64,000 nucleotides of DNA from Lates calcarifer (GCF_001640805.2 NC_066833.1:11023044-11087043), one strand, 5' to 3'. Counted from the first letter of the stretch, positions 1 through 13,200 are shown. Translations and numbers: made by a program. The notes: generated by a model from the letters alone, not told the origin.

Positions 1-54
1 CGATTTCTTTCTTTACTTAACCACAACATTTCTATCCTCGTTTCTTTCCCCTAG

Positions 55-1224
55 TTGGGTGGGTTATGAGTACCCAGAGTTCCAGGGACAGCAGTTTATC
101 CTGGAGAAGGGAGACTACCCTCGCTACGAGGCCTGGAGTGGAAACAGCAGCTACAGAACCGAGCACATGCTTTCCTTCAGACCTATCAAGTGCGCTGTAA
201 GTTTTCTAAGTTTTTTATTTTTTTTATCAGTCAGCCTCTGTCAACTGCCACACATCAAGTGACTTGCACCACCCTCCTTCACATGACCCATTGCCTGTCC
301 CTCTTGAAGCCAGCCACACTATTTGGACCAGAACGTTGTTGAGTCATAGAGTTTCATATCCATAATTTAAGCCAGACATAGTTAGACAGGCTCCACTGAC
401 ACTTAAAGTACAAGCTTAATTTACCACATGTAACCATGGCTTTTGCTATGTCCTCCATCTCCTAAATTCTCCATCTCGTTGTATCTAAATATTTCTATCA
501 GTTACCACACCAACACCTTGCCCAACTCTCCAGCCCCATCACACCTTCGCTCTCTTTCTCCGCAGAACCACAGTGACAGCAAAGTGACCCTGTACGAGTG
601 TGAGGACTTCCAGGGCCGTAAGTTTGAGATGTGCGATGACTACCCCTCCCTACAGGCCATGGGCTGGTGCAGCAAGGAGGTGCCCTCTATCAAAGTCAAC
701 TCGGGAGCGTAAGTTTACTGGCCTTTATCTCTGTTGCTCGTTTTATATTTTATCCTCTTTGCAGGCCTCATTCATCTCATTTCATCTCCACTCTAATTTT
801 CCTCATAGGCATGACATTTTTTGGCATAACACAGTCATTTTAAACATTCTGCTATAAAATATAGTGTGAGGCAGTCAATTAAAGGCAAACGAGCATGTTG
901 AAACAGATCAATCTATCCTGACTAGGTGTAATATGTAATAATGATATCTAAGACAGTAAATTTATAAAGTCTGTTTGGACAGGGTAAACCTTCACTAGCA
1001 CAATCTTCTAGTTTTACTGAATTATTCTGGCCCTGACTCAGCCCTCCTCCTCCCCTTCCCACCTCTCTCTTTACAGCTGGGTGGCCTACCAGTTCCCTGG
1101 TTACCGTGGCTACCAGTACATCCTGGAGAGAGACAGACACCAAGGCGAGTACAGAAACTACAATGAGTACAGCACCCAGGCTCACACCAACCAGGTGCAG
1201 TCCATTCGTAGGATCCAGCACTAA
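55..1224 (+). CDS. cryba2: Beta-crystallin A2, last three coding exons (5' partial)
   Basis: Structural lens protein that stacks as soluble dimers and oligomers in fibre-cell cytoplasm. Three exons are visible: 55-196 (142 nt, acceptor ctag at 51-54, donor gtaag at 197), 566-708 (143 nt, acceptor cgcag, donor gtaagt) and 1077-1224 (acceptor ttacag, stop TAA at 1222-1224). The phases join cleanly and give 143 whole codons plus one split codon. One Greek-key motif per exon is the beta-crystallin hallmark; here motif 2 of the N-terminal domain and motifs 3 and 4 of the C-terminal domain are present. Diagnostic stretches are [37 protein letters not shown] and the ending SIRRIQH, which follow human CRYBA2 (197 aa) closely. 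The missing N-terminal part, about 54 residues, lies before the window. Introns are 369 and 368 nt. Whether this is the a or b teleost copy cannot be decided here. Confidence 0.96.
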
Positions 1225-1425
1225 GCCTTCCCTCTGCCTGCCTGACCCAACCTGAAAAAAAAGAAAAAACTCTTCCCAAACCCTCTCCTCATCTTGAACC
1301 CTGGACAGACCGCTGTCACAGAACAATAGATGGACAAACTCTTTCTATCACTCTGTGGCTCTGCATGTATGGATATCTAAGTACCTACTTCTACTACCAT
1401 GCTAAAGCATGTTCTTGAAATAGGA

Positions 1426-1431
1426 AATAAA
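1426..1431 (+). promoter_or_regulatory. cryba2 polyadenylation signal
   Basis: A canonical AATAAA lies about 200 nt after the cryba2 stop codon. It is followed within 30-40 nt by a T/GT-rich stretch (gtttgtcggt, then a long T run near 1470-1487), the usual arrangement of a vertebrate cleavage site. It implies a short 3'UTR of roughly 225 nt. Confidence 0.75.
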
Positions 1432-4400
1432 GGCTTTTCTTCAAAACTAGAGACTGTTTGTCGGTATTCCTTTTATTTTTTTTTTTATAATGAGGTTTAT
1501 CAACCCAGTTAAATAAATGAAAATCTAAATTACTAGCTAAATTGAACTGTCAATTAATTTGTACCTCATTTATGATGGTGAGTCATACTACAGGTGCACA
1601 AACACTGCAAGATCAGAGCCCATATTCTCTTTTAGCTCTATGAAGTAGGCAGAGATAGGTTTTGCTTTGTATTTACTGAAAGGAAACATTTAACCCTTTA
1701 GTGAACATATGGAAAGATTTGATTCTGTTAGGCTTTAGGATGTGTAATATTGTTCTTGTCAGACTGTATTCTTATTTCCAATAAACAAGAGCACGAGATC
1801 ACATTTGTTTCTATTATTTGTCCTTCAATTGTTCCAGGCACAATTTGGCAAAGTGGCCAATAAAGTGAAGCTGTATGAAAAGCAACAGCAACCTGTGGTA
1901 GCTGGCAATTCTGAAACCATGCACTTTAGATTACAGACATGAAGTACTCAACAGAGACATATAAATCTGAGTAAAACTATAAAGTTCTCTTGTTCTTGCT
2001 TGCTCTGTCTGTCTGATGTAGCTAAAGTTTTAGTGGCACTCCAGCTGCTTCTAGTGTCAGCATACATGCAGCTGACCATATTTAAACTGTTTCATTATTC
2101 TCTGCGCAGTTCAAAAGAGGAGATAAAGTATCATCCATGTAATTTATTGCTACTTACTGATGAAAAGTAGGGGTATATGCACTGTCCAAGGTCCTGAACC
2201 CTTGAATAACTAGCTTATGAGACAACCCACTATAAAGGCATATTACCTCAAAGTCTAGGCCCTTAGTATTTTGAATACTGAGAACCTTGACTGGAGTGTA
2301 TAGACCAGAAAGTGGATAAGATTTATGTGATTTCTGACATAAACTCTGCTTTACAAATTAAAAAGTGGCCCTTTTATTTTGATGAGTTAATTCAAAACTA
2401 CAAACTTGCACACAACAGCAGCACTTCATAAGAAAAGTCTAACAGCTTAGCATTTGTTTGTTTACTTCAGTGTGATACCATCATGTTTATCTTGTGTCGC
2501 ACGCCGGGATCCTGGAGTGTGTTTACCTCCACACACACTCCTCCTGTTGGTCCAGGACATGGGATTCCGTGTTACACACCCACAAGCCTGCACCGGCTCA
2601 CAGTCCCACACCCAAAAAACCAGGATCTTTTAATAAATGTGTAACTATGCACACACACCTTTCTCAAATATACATTCCTCTGCAGGCAGATTAAAGAGGC
2701 TGCACTCGGGCTTGTAGAGGAGTGACACTTGAGTGCTGTAGTAAGTTGCAAGCTGGGGTACATTGGCTACACAGCTCAGAGCACCAAGGTAGGTTTTAGA
2801 CTTTACAAAGGAATTTTTGGATGATTCATGATGTCAGCTATAGTTGCTAAGACTGATTACTCTATTGATATGGATTACAGCAGCTACTGTAGAACTTACA
2901 TTTGTTAACTACTTAATAACTGGACAAAGCACCTGAACAACATACTCTGCTTTAGGTTTGTAGATATATGCAAGACTAACATGCTTTCAAGTGGCAAATG
3001 TTAACATTAGATGCTGACTTTACTCTTTTTTGATATAAATTCGGAACTATAGCCCAGGTCAGTAAGTTGATAATGACATTGTATAGAAATTGAACAAATC
3101 AGTGCTTTTCTGAGAACATTTTTTGTTTTAGTCTGTCAGTGGATATCTCTCCTCATGGTGATCCCCAACCAGAGGCCTCCTATACAAATATATATATTTC
3201 TGATTCGGTATTTGTCTACAACTCCATCAGTGGATACAGTCTTGCTTTCGAGGCTTGTTTTAAGTTGCCTGCGACGTGTACTTGGACACAGGCAGCTAAA
3301 GCAAGTCTGGGACGCCAGAGACACACCTTCAAACCCCGGCCCTGATGAACTGCTACCACACGAAGAATGGAAAATTCAGTTTTTAGTCCAGGAAGAGAGG
3401 ACATGGGAAATACATTATTTCCTACTGAAATTTGCATTTAGCATAATTAGGATAATCGGATTACCTTAACTGATGCAATCTGCTTTAACAAAGTCTGATT
3501 ATGTGAAATAGGAATTATATGTACAAACCTGCATGCTAAAACTGACTATGTAGTTAAATAAACATACTAACCTGATGTGTAAATATAGCCTTTTACCCTA
3601 TACTGCATTTTCTTCCACATTGTGTGTACATTCGTGCATGTTTGAGCTCAGTCAGGTGACACATTATAGAGCAATGACTGAATACCAGTTTGCTTTCAGT
3701 TCTGTCGATGCAGAGGGCTGTATATGCTAAGTATGAATTGAATCTAAAGGTAAAGGTAATATTTTAAGCTTTGCTGGGTAATGTCGTATTGTAATTTCAT
3801 TTCAATTAATTCTCATTTTTGGTTTAAAATAAATTATTTAGTGTTGGTAGGTTTCCTTTTCCAAGGGAAAGATCTGAAAGTGAATTGTGTAAATAGAGCT
3901 GCATAAAGGGTGTTTTTAAATTTCTATTTTCTTAATTCCTTCATAGTTGGCTTTTATTTTTCCTCTGTGTCTCTTTATGACACATTTATTGTGTTTTACA
4001 GCAGGAGAAACACCACAAGATCACTGCAGAGATACATGTATGTTAATATCAGTGTCAGGGTGTTTATTCCCCCTGTAGGTTATTATTATTTTATTGGCCT
4101 TTTAAAAACAAAACAAAAAAAACCTGTTTGGATCACTTTTAATGGTCACGTAGACAATAAGGAAACATAGGGAGAGACAGAGGTGTGATACAACAAGTGA
4201 CCGGGAAGCAAACAGAGAATGTGACAGTTAAAGGTTACACATCTTAAAACACTAAGCCACTGAGACACACCCTCTTTTTAGGTATCTATGGGTGAGCCCG
4301 TACCGTCCAGGGTTTTTGACATGATTATAAACTACATCAGTTTCCTTTTTACCTTTATATGTGTTGCTTTAGTCACTCAGAGGTGTTTCAGCAATGATTT

Positions 4401-5149
4401 GTTCTGACTCCTGTGTTCATAATAAAAGGCTTTAAAATGTAACAATAAAATCCTGATTGATCATATGGAAATGTTGAAATCATACTTGATACTAATTAAT
4501 TCATTTACATTTTTAATGTAATCATCAGTCAGTGTTATATCTGTGTGCACTGTCCACATTATTTGCATCTGAATAAAATGGTTGTAGATTAATATCTAAA
4601 TATCTGTGGAAGGGGGAAACTGACAGCCAACAACGTGTGTACAATGTTTCATCTGTTGCCCTTTAAAATACCAGAATTCTAGTTAAATAAAATACTAATC
4701 ACAAATGTTGTGTAGACTTCATACTATAGCGACAGATTGCAGAAACAGACAAATACTGTGTGTTCAGCCTGAATCTACAGTACATGGCCATAAAGCCCAT
4801 ATAGGTACAGTCCACTGCCTCTAAAAAAAACAGAAATAGAAGAAAAATATGAGTGGACGTGATAACGTCAGTGAGCACCAGAAGCCATGGTTTAAAAGTT
4901 ACAACCTCATTACCCTCAGATTGAGGCTATATAACCTTAAACCCACAAACAGAAGGTTCGGGGGATGAAATGTTCTTGTTTTCTCATGTGCGCTGAGGCG
5001 TGCTTTTCAAGGTAAATGTTCTTTTTCCAACATGAAACAGGTCTTTGTTGTTTGCCGAGAGGTAAAGAGGCGGAAAAGTGAGGAGGATCTGAACTGGTTT
5101 CCATGTCAAACACTTCAATTCACCATAGAAACTCAGATCTTAACGTGGA
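1432..5149. other. Intergenic, cryba2 to fev
   Basis: AT-rich spacer. Open frames here (up to 104 codons around 3155-3469) overlap one another on both strands and show no domain or family resemblance. No repeat family is recognisable beyond short A/T runs. I see no gene. Confidence 0.6.
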
Positions 5150-5300
5150 AACTTTATTAAACTGTGATGGTGGATTGATAAGGGCCGAATTTCTATCGGC
5201 CTCTTTTTATTGTGGGCACCAGGCGGGCTGACAGAGGTAAATTGCTCTTTTAATTAAAGCAATGCACCAGGGGAAATTGCTGTCTGAATATTGTCTCAGA
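5150..5300 (+). promoter_or_regulatory. Putative fev promoter-proximal region with paired GATA sites
   Basis: This block, 150-300 nt before the fev start codon, is more complex than its AT-rich surroundings. It contains TGATAA at 5176-5181 and an inverted GATA core (CTATC) at 5193-5197. A ggccga/tcggcc inverted repeat spans the interval, followed by a TTTTTATTG stretch, a CTGACAG (MEIS/TGIF-type) word near 5229 and a TTAATTAA homeodomain-type core near 5252. Mammalian FEV/Pet1 is a known direct target of GATA factors in serotonergic neurons, so conserved GATA sites just upstream would fit. Function is inferred from position and motifs only. Confidence 0.4.
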
Positions 5301-5447
5301 GATGGGGGCCAGTGACAGTTGCCTGGAAACTTCAATCTGTCCACCCGCATTTATTCCAGATCACAGTTATGAGATAAAGTTTAATAAAAATCGTTTCCTC
5401 CGCCACCAACGAAATGAAATCCAACCCTTTCTGAACAACTGAACACA

Positions 5448-7861
5448 ATGAGACAGGACTGCGGAGGAAACCTCATGTTCAACATGTATCTCTCAGGTTC
5501 GTCATTTTGTCCTGTATAGAATTATAGAAATAACCTGTTATTATATCATTTTTAAAAATTCTGCTGGGTGTCGGTGTCCCGAGGCGGCGACGCTCCGTTT
5601 CCAGGGCAGAGCATTGTTCAGCCTTTTCAATCTGAAAGCCCGTCTGCTCTTTTGTCGGAAATCGGAAATCCTTTTTCCTGGACGCGTTTCCTGGCTTCTC
5701 GCAGAGGAGACCGCAAAGAAGACATGCTTCATGCATTAGACCGCGACTGGACCGGGCCGCAATTAGGATTTTAATCTAATTTTTAACTTTTGCTGAAATT
5801 TTGTGATGTTTAACATTTAATATTTAGTTTGAATCTTAGGCACTGGGCTGGTCAATTCTACAGCAGCTTATAACATTTTATAACAACTGTTCTCTACTGA
5901 TTTTTCCCCCCCTAAAAACAGGTTGCTTTTTTAAAAACCATCTTTAAAGTGTATTTCATTTTATCTAATTCATTGGGACTGTGGAGTGGTCTTGCTTATA
6001 TGACAGTTATTTCTAGAAAATTCTGGGATAAAAGTGGATTTTTTTCTCCACCTAACAAAATAGTTATTGTGTATATTTTTGAATCAGATAGCAGGCCTGC
6101 ACCTGTTTCAGAAGGCATCTTGTGATAATTTATTAAACATAGTGGGTATGCAGCTGATGATCATGATGATGACAATGTGTCTGTTTTGATTTCAGATCCA
6201 ACAGAAAATCTGTTGAAAGAAAGCAAAGGAACATCATGGGGTCCAATAAATACAGGAGTACAGAAAGGTAAGAGAGTCAACCCAACGGTTCTGTCAGGAC
6301 GCATCATTATCACCGTTATTTATCTTATTCTGATAGGATTAAAAAAAGAGAAAAGACAGTGTCTGTAGATATGAATAATGAAATAATAAAAAAGAAATAA
6401 TAAAAGAGCTGTTAGGTAATCATATTTTAAATGGCTATGTATGAAAATTTATGACTTTTGTCATAGTAATGAAACTAGCTTGAGAAAAAAATATCTAATA
6501 ATAATTCGAGGAGTCAATAACGTTTACCATGTTAATACAAAAAACTCCTAATGAATAAAGCAGGATTAAAATGCGTTAAACGCCCCTTTCATTTAATTTG
6601 TGTTTCTGTTAAGGGGTATAATGAGTAATCCCGTTATAATCCCTCATTTGGCTCATTGTCACATTGTCACTGATTTAATTCCTCTGTGATAGAGTGCTAA
6701 CGGAGCTGATGTTAAATGGCCATTAACACGTCTCAAAACCAGGTGCAAAGAGCAAAATAAAGCAGTTTAAGACGTTTAAAAATGAAATAAAATAAAATTC
6801 CAACCTATAATTTAGTATTAATAAAAATTCACAAACAAAAATGTAAATGACGCCTATAAAAGCAATGCGGATTATGAACGAATAATTTAAAGAATACCAT
6901 GTTTGCAAATCGGATGGAATAAAATGCATTTAAAAACAGGCTATCCATTAAAAAATAAAATGCCGAGGATGCATTAAAATGTTACATTTTATTAATGATA
7001 GAAAGCAGATATGCTTAGAATTTAAACTGTACAGTTCTAAATCAAAGACGATAAATTATAATGTATCTTTTTCCAATGAATCTGCAATTTGCCCTGAAGA
7101 AAACAGATTAATCAATATCTGCTGCTAAAATGTGAATAACTGACGAATGATGATATAGTGTATGATAAAGTAATAAAGTGCAAAATGTTAAATCCCCCAA
7201 AATGTTTTGTACTGACTATGACTGATATAGAATGTCACTTACATATTATTCTGATGTTTGGCGCTTAACTATCTGTTTATATTAACACCAGACCACTGCT
7301 CCGTCTTTTCTCCACCCAGGCAGTGGACAGATTCAGCTCTGGCAGTTCCTGCTGGAGCTCCTCTCTGACAGCACCAACATGTCGTGCATCGCCTGGGAAG
7401 GCACCAACGGCGAATTCAAGCTCATCGACCCGGACGAAGTGGCCCGGCGCTGGGGGGAGCGCAAAAGCAAACCCAACATGAACTACGATAAGCTGAGCCG
7501 GGCGCTGCGCTACTACTATGATAAAAACATCATGACCAAAGTCCACGGCAAGAGATATGCTTATAAGTTCGATTTCCACGGCTTGGCGCAGGTGTGCCAG
7601 CCGTCCACCACGGAGCAGGCCATCTACAAGTTTCAGGGTAACTTCTCCCCGATTCCCTTCTCCGGGATTTCCAAACTGAACCTCGTGGCCCCCGGCGTGG
7701 GGCCCTCGGGTTTCTCCTACTGGCCTGGCTCCCCGTCGGCGGCTCTGTATCACAGCCACAATCTCCAGCCTCCGGGGCCCTTTGGCACCGTTTCTCCGTC
7801 CCACATCAGCTGTGTCAACAACATCAACAGCCTGAGCAACATTAACAACCACTACAACTGA
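5448..7861 (+). CDS. fev: ETS-domain transcription factor Fev (Pet1), complete
   Basis: Nuclear ETS factor that specifies and maintains serotonergic neuron identity in vertebrates. Three coding exons: 5448-5496, 6196-6267 and 7320-7861 (stop TGA). The spliced frame is 663 nt, 220 aa. The start was chosen because it gives MRQ..., followed by FNMYLSDP, as in human FEV, which begins MRQ and has INMYLPDP. The ETS domain runs from about residue 44 ([13 protein letters not shown]) to 126. It includes the recognition helix [18 protein letters not shown], with the two DNA-contacting arginines at 101 and 104, and then [10 protein letters not shown]. The tail has FSYWPGSP and PPGPFGTV motifs shared with human FEV but lacks the human polyalanine tract and ends in an Asn-rich segment. 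The first donor is a weak gttcgt; the other junctions are ordinary. Introns are 699 and 1052 nt. The 5'UTR extent is unknown. Confidence 0.96.
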
Positions 7862-8255
7862 CTTTTAACGCATCTTTTAGACAAACTGGAAGAATATTAA
7901 CGCCACGAGTGATACAGCAATGAACGAGAGGACGGGATGGTCGGTTTTGGTAGTTTGCAGATAAAAATATGGTCTTAAGCTAAAATTCACTTGATTTGGT
8001 TAAAAAAAAATAACGTTTTTAAACGACACGCAAGAATTATTTCGACATTTTTGCTCTGTTTTAAGCTTTAAGGCCAAGACATCCGTTGACGAGCAAATAT
8101 TTAATCTATCAAACCGCCTATCATATTACGCACACTGGTTTCAACTTTTACGCGCGGTTCTTCAATAATTATGTTAGATAAATTTTAACCCATACATAAC
8201 CCAAATATGGAATTTCCTAATTCCACCCACAATCTGTGAAATTAAATCATAGATC

Positions 8256-8261
8256 AATAAA
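8256..8261 (+). promoter_or_regulatory. Candidate fev polyadenylation signal
   Basis: First AATAAA after the fev stop codon, about 395 nt downstream in AT-rich DNA. Other AATAAA copies occur near 8671-8680 and 8884, so the real cleavage site could be later. Confidence 0.4.
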
Positions 8262-8488
8262 AGCTTCCATGTGGAAGACCGGTTTTCCAAATGAACAAAC
8301 TCTAGAATATTATTTAAAAATTATGATGAAAGACATATTGTCTGTTTTATCACTATCAGTTTTTATCCCCTGCTGTTCCTTTGCTGTTCCTCATCCCTTC
8401 TTCCTTGAGTTCAGTGTTTCTTTTTAGATACACATCAGTGTATTTACACCAACTTGGGAGCAGACTGCTAGCTATAACTGGACTATTG

Positions 8489-8502
8489 GCGCCATCTCGT
8501 GG
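8489..8502 (-). promoter_or_regulatory. CTCF-like motif
   Basis: The reverse strand reads CCACGAGATGGCGC, which matches 13 of 14 positions of the core CTCF consensus CCASYAGRKGGCRS. It sits in the convergent gap between fev and cdk5r2, about 630 nt past the fev stop. Roughly one 13/14 match is expected by chance in 64 kb, so occupancy is a guess. Confidence 0.35.
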
Positions 8503-9457
8503 TGTTATGACACAGCCAAATGCCTGTTGGACTATATTTTTCCACATCATCACTACCACCACTGCAACACCTGAAAGATCAGCCACATGTTATTTTACCC
8601 CAGAAATCAAATCACAGGGTTAAACCACATTCTTTAAAAAACATCCTCATAAAAGTAAAAACCACTTGCAATAAAAATAAAACTACTTCAGAGGTATAGA
8701 GTTGTTGTTTGTGTGACATAGGCTCTGACGTGAATAGTAACAGAAACTGTGAATTGTTGACCTGACTCTGTAAATACTGTAGGGTACAGACCGCTCAGGC
8801 TATCGCTGCTTTTTAGTGATTTTGAAGTGAATTACAGTGCATTCATTCACAAATGCTCATACTGTAGCTAAACCAACTGTACCAATAAAAAGTAAATAAA
8901 AGCAGACTGTTATGATCAAACCTCTTTGTCTTTGAATTGTGTGCTGATGACACCAACGCTACAGAAGATCCATGTTTACAATATGTGTTGTCATGATTCT
9001 TGCTGTTGTTCAGTGTTTTCTCATAATGAGTATTTTAAATTTTATTCATGATACAGCCTTTGACTGGATGATGGGAAATGTGCAAGGTAAAATAACAACA
9101 AGGTAGACAGTATTATACAGTGTTAGCAGGTGATCTTGGCAGCAGTTGAGGAAAACAGTTATGAATTGCCATTAGAGGCCACCTCTTTATCCACAATGAC
9201 AATCTTTCTCTAAGTTCAGATCTAAATGTGAACAAACAGAGAGTTTTAGACTCATCCTGTTTAACTATACAGAATAAAAATGGAACAATGAGCCAACCAT
9301 CCATCTATGACTTAACAGATTTGATATGACATTTCTGCTGATGTTACCTGATTTTGACGAAAATGATACTTATTGATATTTTGCAGTGGAATTGCTGAAG
9401 AAAACAATAGGCTACAACTGGGGGCATTCATGTAACAGGAGGAAATCAAACCAGCTG

Positions 9458-9460
<3 letters not shown>

Positions 9461-9528
<68 letters not shown>
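9461..9528. repeat. (TA)34 microsatellite
   Basis: An uninterrupted TA dinucleotide run of 68 nt. It is self-complementary, so prone to cruciform extrusion and length polymorphism. Confidence 0.97.
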
Positions 9529-9530
<2 letters not shown>

Positions 9531-10016
9531 CATCATTGAGCACACTGCTTGAAAGTCAATAAAAAATACTGTTTTCACTTCCAGCGACTATGGCAGCACT
9601 TCACCAACAAGACTGACTCATGGAACAACAAGTCTACAGTAGTACAAGCAACAACTTCATAAGTGCTCTACTGCATGAGAATTTCATCCATACTTGTTAT
9701 CATGTATGTTTTACTTTCTTGGGTAGTTGGCTGCTGCTTCAGCTGATGTTGCACAAAGCTGTGCCATAATGTCACACTAAATCTTTTCAGCCACACGGGG
9801 GCGCTATAACTCTTCTGACATCAGGACACCATTTACATAACCAGGTGATAACAGGGTCTGTCTAATATAGAACACAGAAGCATCTGCAAATAGCAGATTA
9901 ACCCCAAACCTCATTTTATGACAGTGAAGGTTTACAGAGGTGTAGGCACGTCCAGACTGAGGATTATCAGGCAATGGCCCCAGTTATTATATATAAAGCA
10001 AAAATGTAGAAGCAGG

Positions 10017-10018
<2 letters not shown>

Positions 10019-10077
<59 letters not shown>

Positions 10078-10085
10078 GGAGAGAG
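10019..10085. repeat. Compound (GT)n(GA)n microsatellite
   Basis: About 20 GT units run straight into about 9 GA units, then degenerate purine-rich sequence. Confidence 0.95.
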
Positions 10086-10166
10086 AAGAAAAGGGTTACT
10101 CATTCACACATTTACAACAGTGTTTGTGTGTGTGCTCTGCATATCAATAGGACTGAACAACTGAAT

Positions 10167-10206
10167 CTCTCTCTCTCTCTCTCTCTCTCTTTCTGTGTGT
10201 GAAAGA

Positions 10207-10238
<32 letters not shown>
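10167..10238. repeat. Palindromic (CT)n...(GA)n tract
   Basis: A (CT)12 run (10167-10190) is followed, after a short ttctgtgtgtgaa centre, by a (GA)n run (about 10204-10238, one AC interruption). The two arms are complementary and could form a long hairpin. Confidence 0.9.
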
Positions 10239-13200
10239 ATGACAGATGTGTATCCTGACGTGTTGTTCACTCCCTGAACACTATAGACTTCAGACAATAA
10301 AATGGAAACTCCACAAGGATTGAGTCACTTCCACTACAATGTAATCGTAACTGTCTTCTCTGCCAACTGTTCTGCCACTGATCTGCTGCACCTATTGTTG
10401 CTGCTAAGCAGCACTCATCCTCTCTCTTCTTCTTGCATAACGAACTAGGTGGGTGTTTTGCCTGCAAGCCACTGGATTAACAGTGTGAACGTAGAAGACG
10501 TGACGAGTGAGAAGAAAACAAGAGAAGGAGGAAGAGAGGGAAAGAGGAGAAGCATATCTTTGCATCTTATTTTACTATGTTAGAGATGAAACTTCAATAT
10601 AAGATATAAAAAAGAAATATGTTTGTAACTCAAATTGGTGGCTTCAATTCACTGGCCTCAGATCTGAGTTTTATTAGCTGTTTGGACAGTCCTCTTGTTT
10701 GGGTATACTCATACAGAGACAAACAGGTTTTTACACATTGTTACTTTTTCCCTTTTTAAACACATCCAAGTAGTATTCTTTGCTTTATGTCTGACTAATA
10801 TTATCACTGTGTGATTTGTCAGAGGCTCTCTGGGAGGTGTGTTCATGTGTTGGTGGGAAGGTCTGATATCTGAGAGCTAATCATTCATGAACTACATGCT
10901 GTGCTGCTGGAAAATCAAACTCTGAATAAAGGAAAAACAAAATGGACATCATAAAAAGGAAAGTGTGGATTTTGTCATTTTGAAATGTTGCATTTACTTG
11001 GTTAAGAATCTATGGAAAGCTGTATGTTAAGAGTTACTACAAGCAACTTTTCCAAATCATATTTTTTAAATTGCATTTGCTCAAACTTCATTATATTCTG
11101 ACAAGTATCCATGAGTCATATTCTCTATGTCAAAAAACTAGGTCCCTCTGTCCCAACAGTGCAAATTATTATTATTAGGTAGGACACAGGGTAAGGCAGT
11201 CACTGGGCTTTGTGTGAAGTGTTGCAGTCAGTGAGTCATTCTTCCAGCTGGAGAGAGTGGTAATGAAGGCTTAGCTAAATTAGAACACTACACCTACATG
11301 CTGCTGAAATAGACTTGAGAATAAGAGGCAGTGAGAAAGCGACGTGGAGAACAGAGAGAGATTCAAAGAGATAAAGGAAAACAGGGAAGGACAATTTAAT
11401 CCACTGTATTTTACCCTTTTATAAGAGACACCCACGTGTCTGGATGTGGACCTGTGATACAGTCTGTCAGCAAAAGTCACAAAAACAACTCCAGCTCCAG
11501 CAATCTAAATCTAAATCTAAGGAAGCAATAAATGAGCTTCTGTAGAACAAGTGTTACTTAAATATAGTAGGTGAAGATCAACTTATACCAAGTAAAAAGC
11601 AAGAATCACCTGACATCTAAACTACTATGAAAGAAATAATTCGGTCCAACATGAGGTAAAGTCTCCTGAATGTGGCGAATATTAAAGCTTGAGGACATAA
11701 AACCAGAAATAGGTCACTTGGAATGTTGATTTGTCAATTTAGATAATGGTCTAGGATTGGGGCACCTCCACACTTCAAAACCCAGGGCTGGATTTTGTCT
11801 GTTACATAAAACTAAATGGATGAATAATCATGCAGATCCATGCAGTGTGAAATGATTCACCAGCAAATAAAGAAGAGAAAATAACAATGAACACCGTGTA
11901 GGTGTGTGGTGAATGAAGGAATTAGTATATTGCTTTTAATATGTACATATTGTGTAACAAATTAAATTTACATTTAAAAAGTCTCTTATAAATATGACCA
12001 TATACGGTTATATAATATACAGTGTGTAACATAACAGTAGATGAAGCATATCACTGACCAAGGAAGTGAATAAATATTCTTTGGCCAAGTTTCCCAGCTA
12101 AACCTGACCTGATCCTGCTGTGTAAAGGTGGCAACCAACTGCCGCTCACTGCAGCTCGGTGCTGAAGTAATCTAGTTAAAGAGATTAGCAGGGTGGTTAT
12201 GTAGCAAGGGGACAGCAAAATAGACATAATCCCTATAGGGTGTCCCCTTGGCCAGTCCAGATTTGGTCCTCTTTCCACTTGGATGACGCTGATGATATTA
12301 GGTCAAAGAGAACCTCTTTGTCTCTTTTTGTGCAGAAGTTTGAAGATTAAATCTTTCTCTGGTGAGTGATGAGGGACCACAACTGTTTTGTGAGGGATCA
12401 CATGACAAAAATATTTAACAGTACATTCTGTTTCATAACATTATCATGTGGTTTTTATACAGTATCTCAGCTGGAAGAGTAACAAATAATTAAATCTGTC
12501 AGATAAATCTAAATGGACTCCTCTTTCAAACACTGTAATCAATCAACCTGTCAATCACAACTCACAGAGACCAACCAAAGACTGAACTGTGGCATTTTAT
12601 AATCCCATGTGATTTAGATTGCTTTACTGTATTATGCAACTGAAAATAAAATCTAATACAAAAATCAAATTGCAATGATCATTTATCTATGTTATCATTA
12701 TCATCATTATTTATTTATTTATGTATTCTGGTTATGTGTTTGTGCAGGTGGATATCATTTATTGTTTTCAGAAACTTGCATGATTTTATCCTGGATTAAA
12801 GAAAGCTGAATGTGATTGCGGTGCCATTCATCTTTCATTATTGCTAATAAGATAGAGAAGACAAATCTTGCACTGAAGCAATGGTAACTCAGAAATGATA
12901 GAGTGCGGCCAGAAGTGGACACATGCCTGCACTGACAGACATTCACACTGTGAGCATGTCTTCTGTTGATCACTGCAGTGTCTACATGTTGTGCAGTGGT
13001 TCAACCCACGCTCAGCCCCACACAGCTCTCACTTTGTCCAGCTCTCATTCACTTACCTACCTGTTACTATAGAGACACAGCGGAGAAGAATGCAGAAAGC
13101 AGGCTGGCAGACAGATATGCAAGAGACCTGGGTTGAATCTTAATAACGAAGAAAAGGCTCACAACACTGCACTGGGAGGCTGTTACATAATGCTGCTGCA

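Noticed and set aside
1..54. Search for mir-375, which neighbours CRYBA2 in mammals
   Set aside because: In the conserved orientation it would lie upstream of cryba2, outside this window; its mature sequence was not seen in the window.
7277..7852. 191-codon minus-strand open frame over fev exon 3
   Set aside because: It is the antisense shadow of the GC-rich ETS exon, which is clearly coding on the plus strand.
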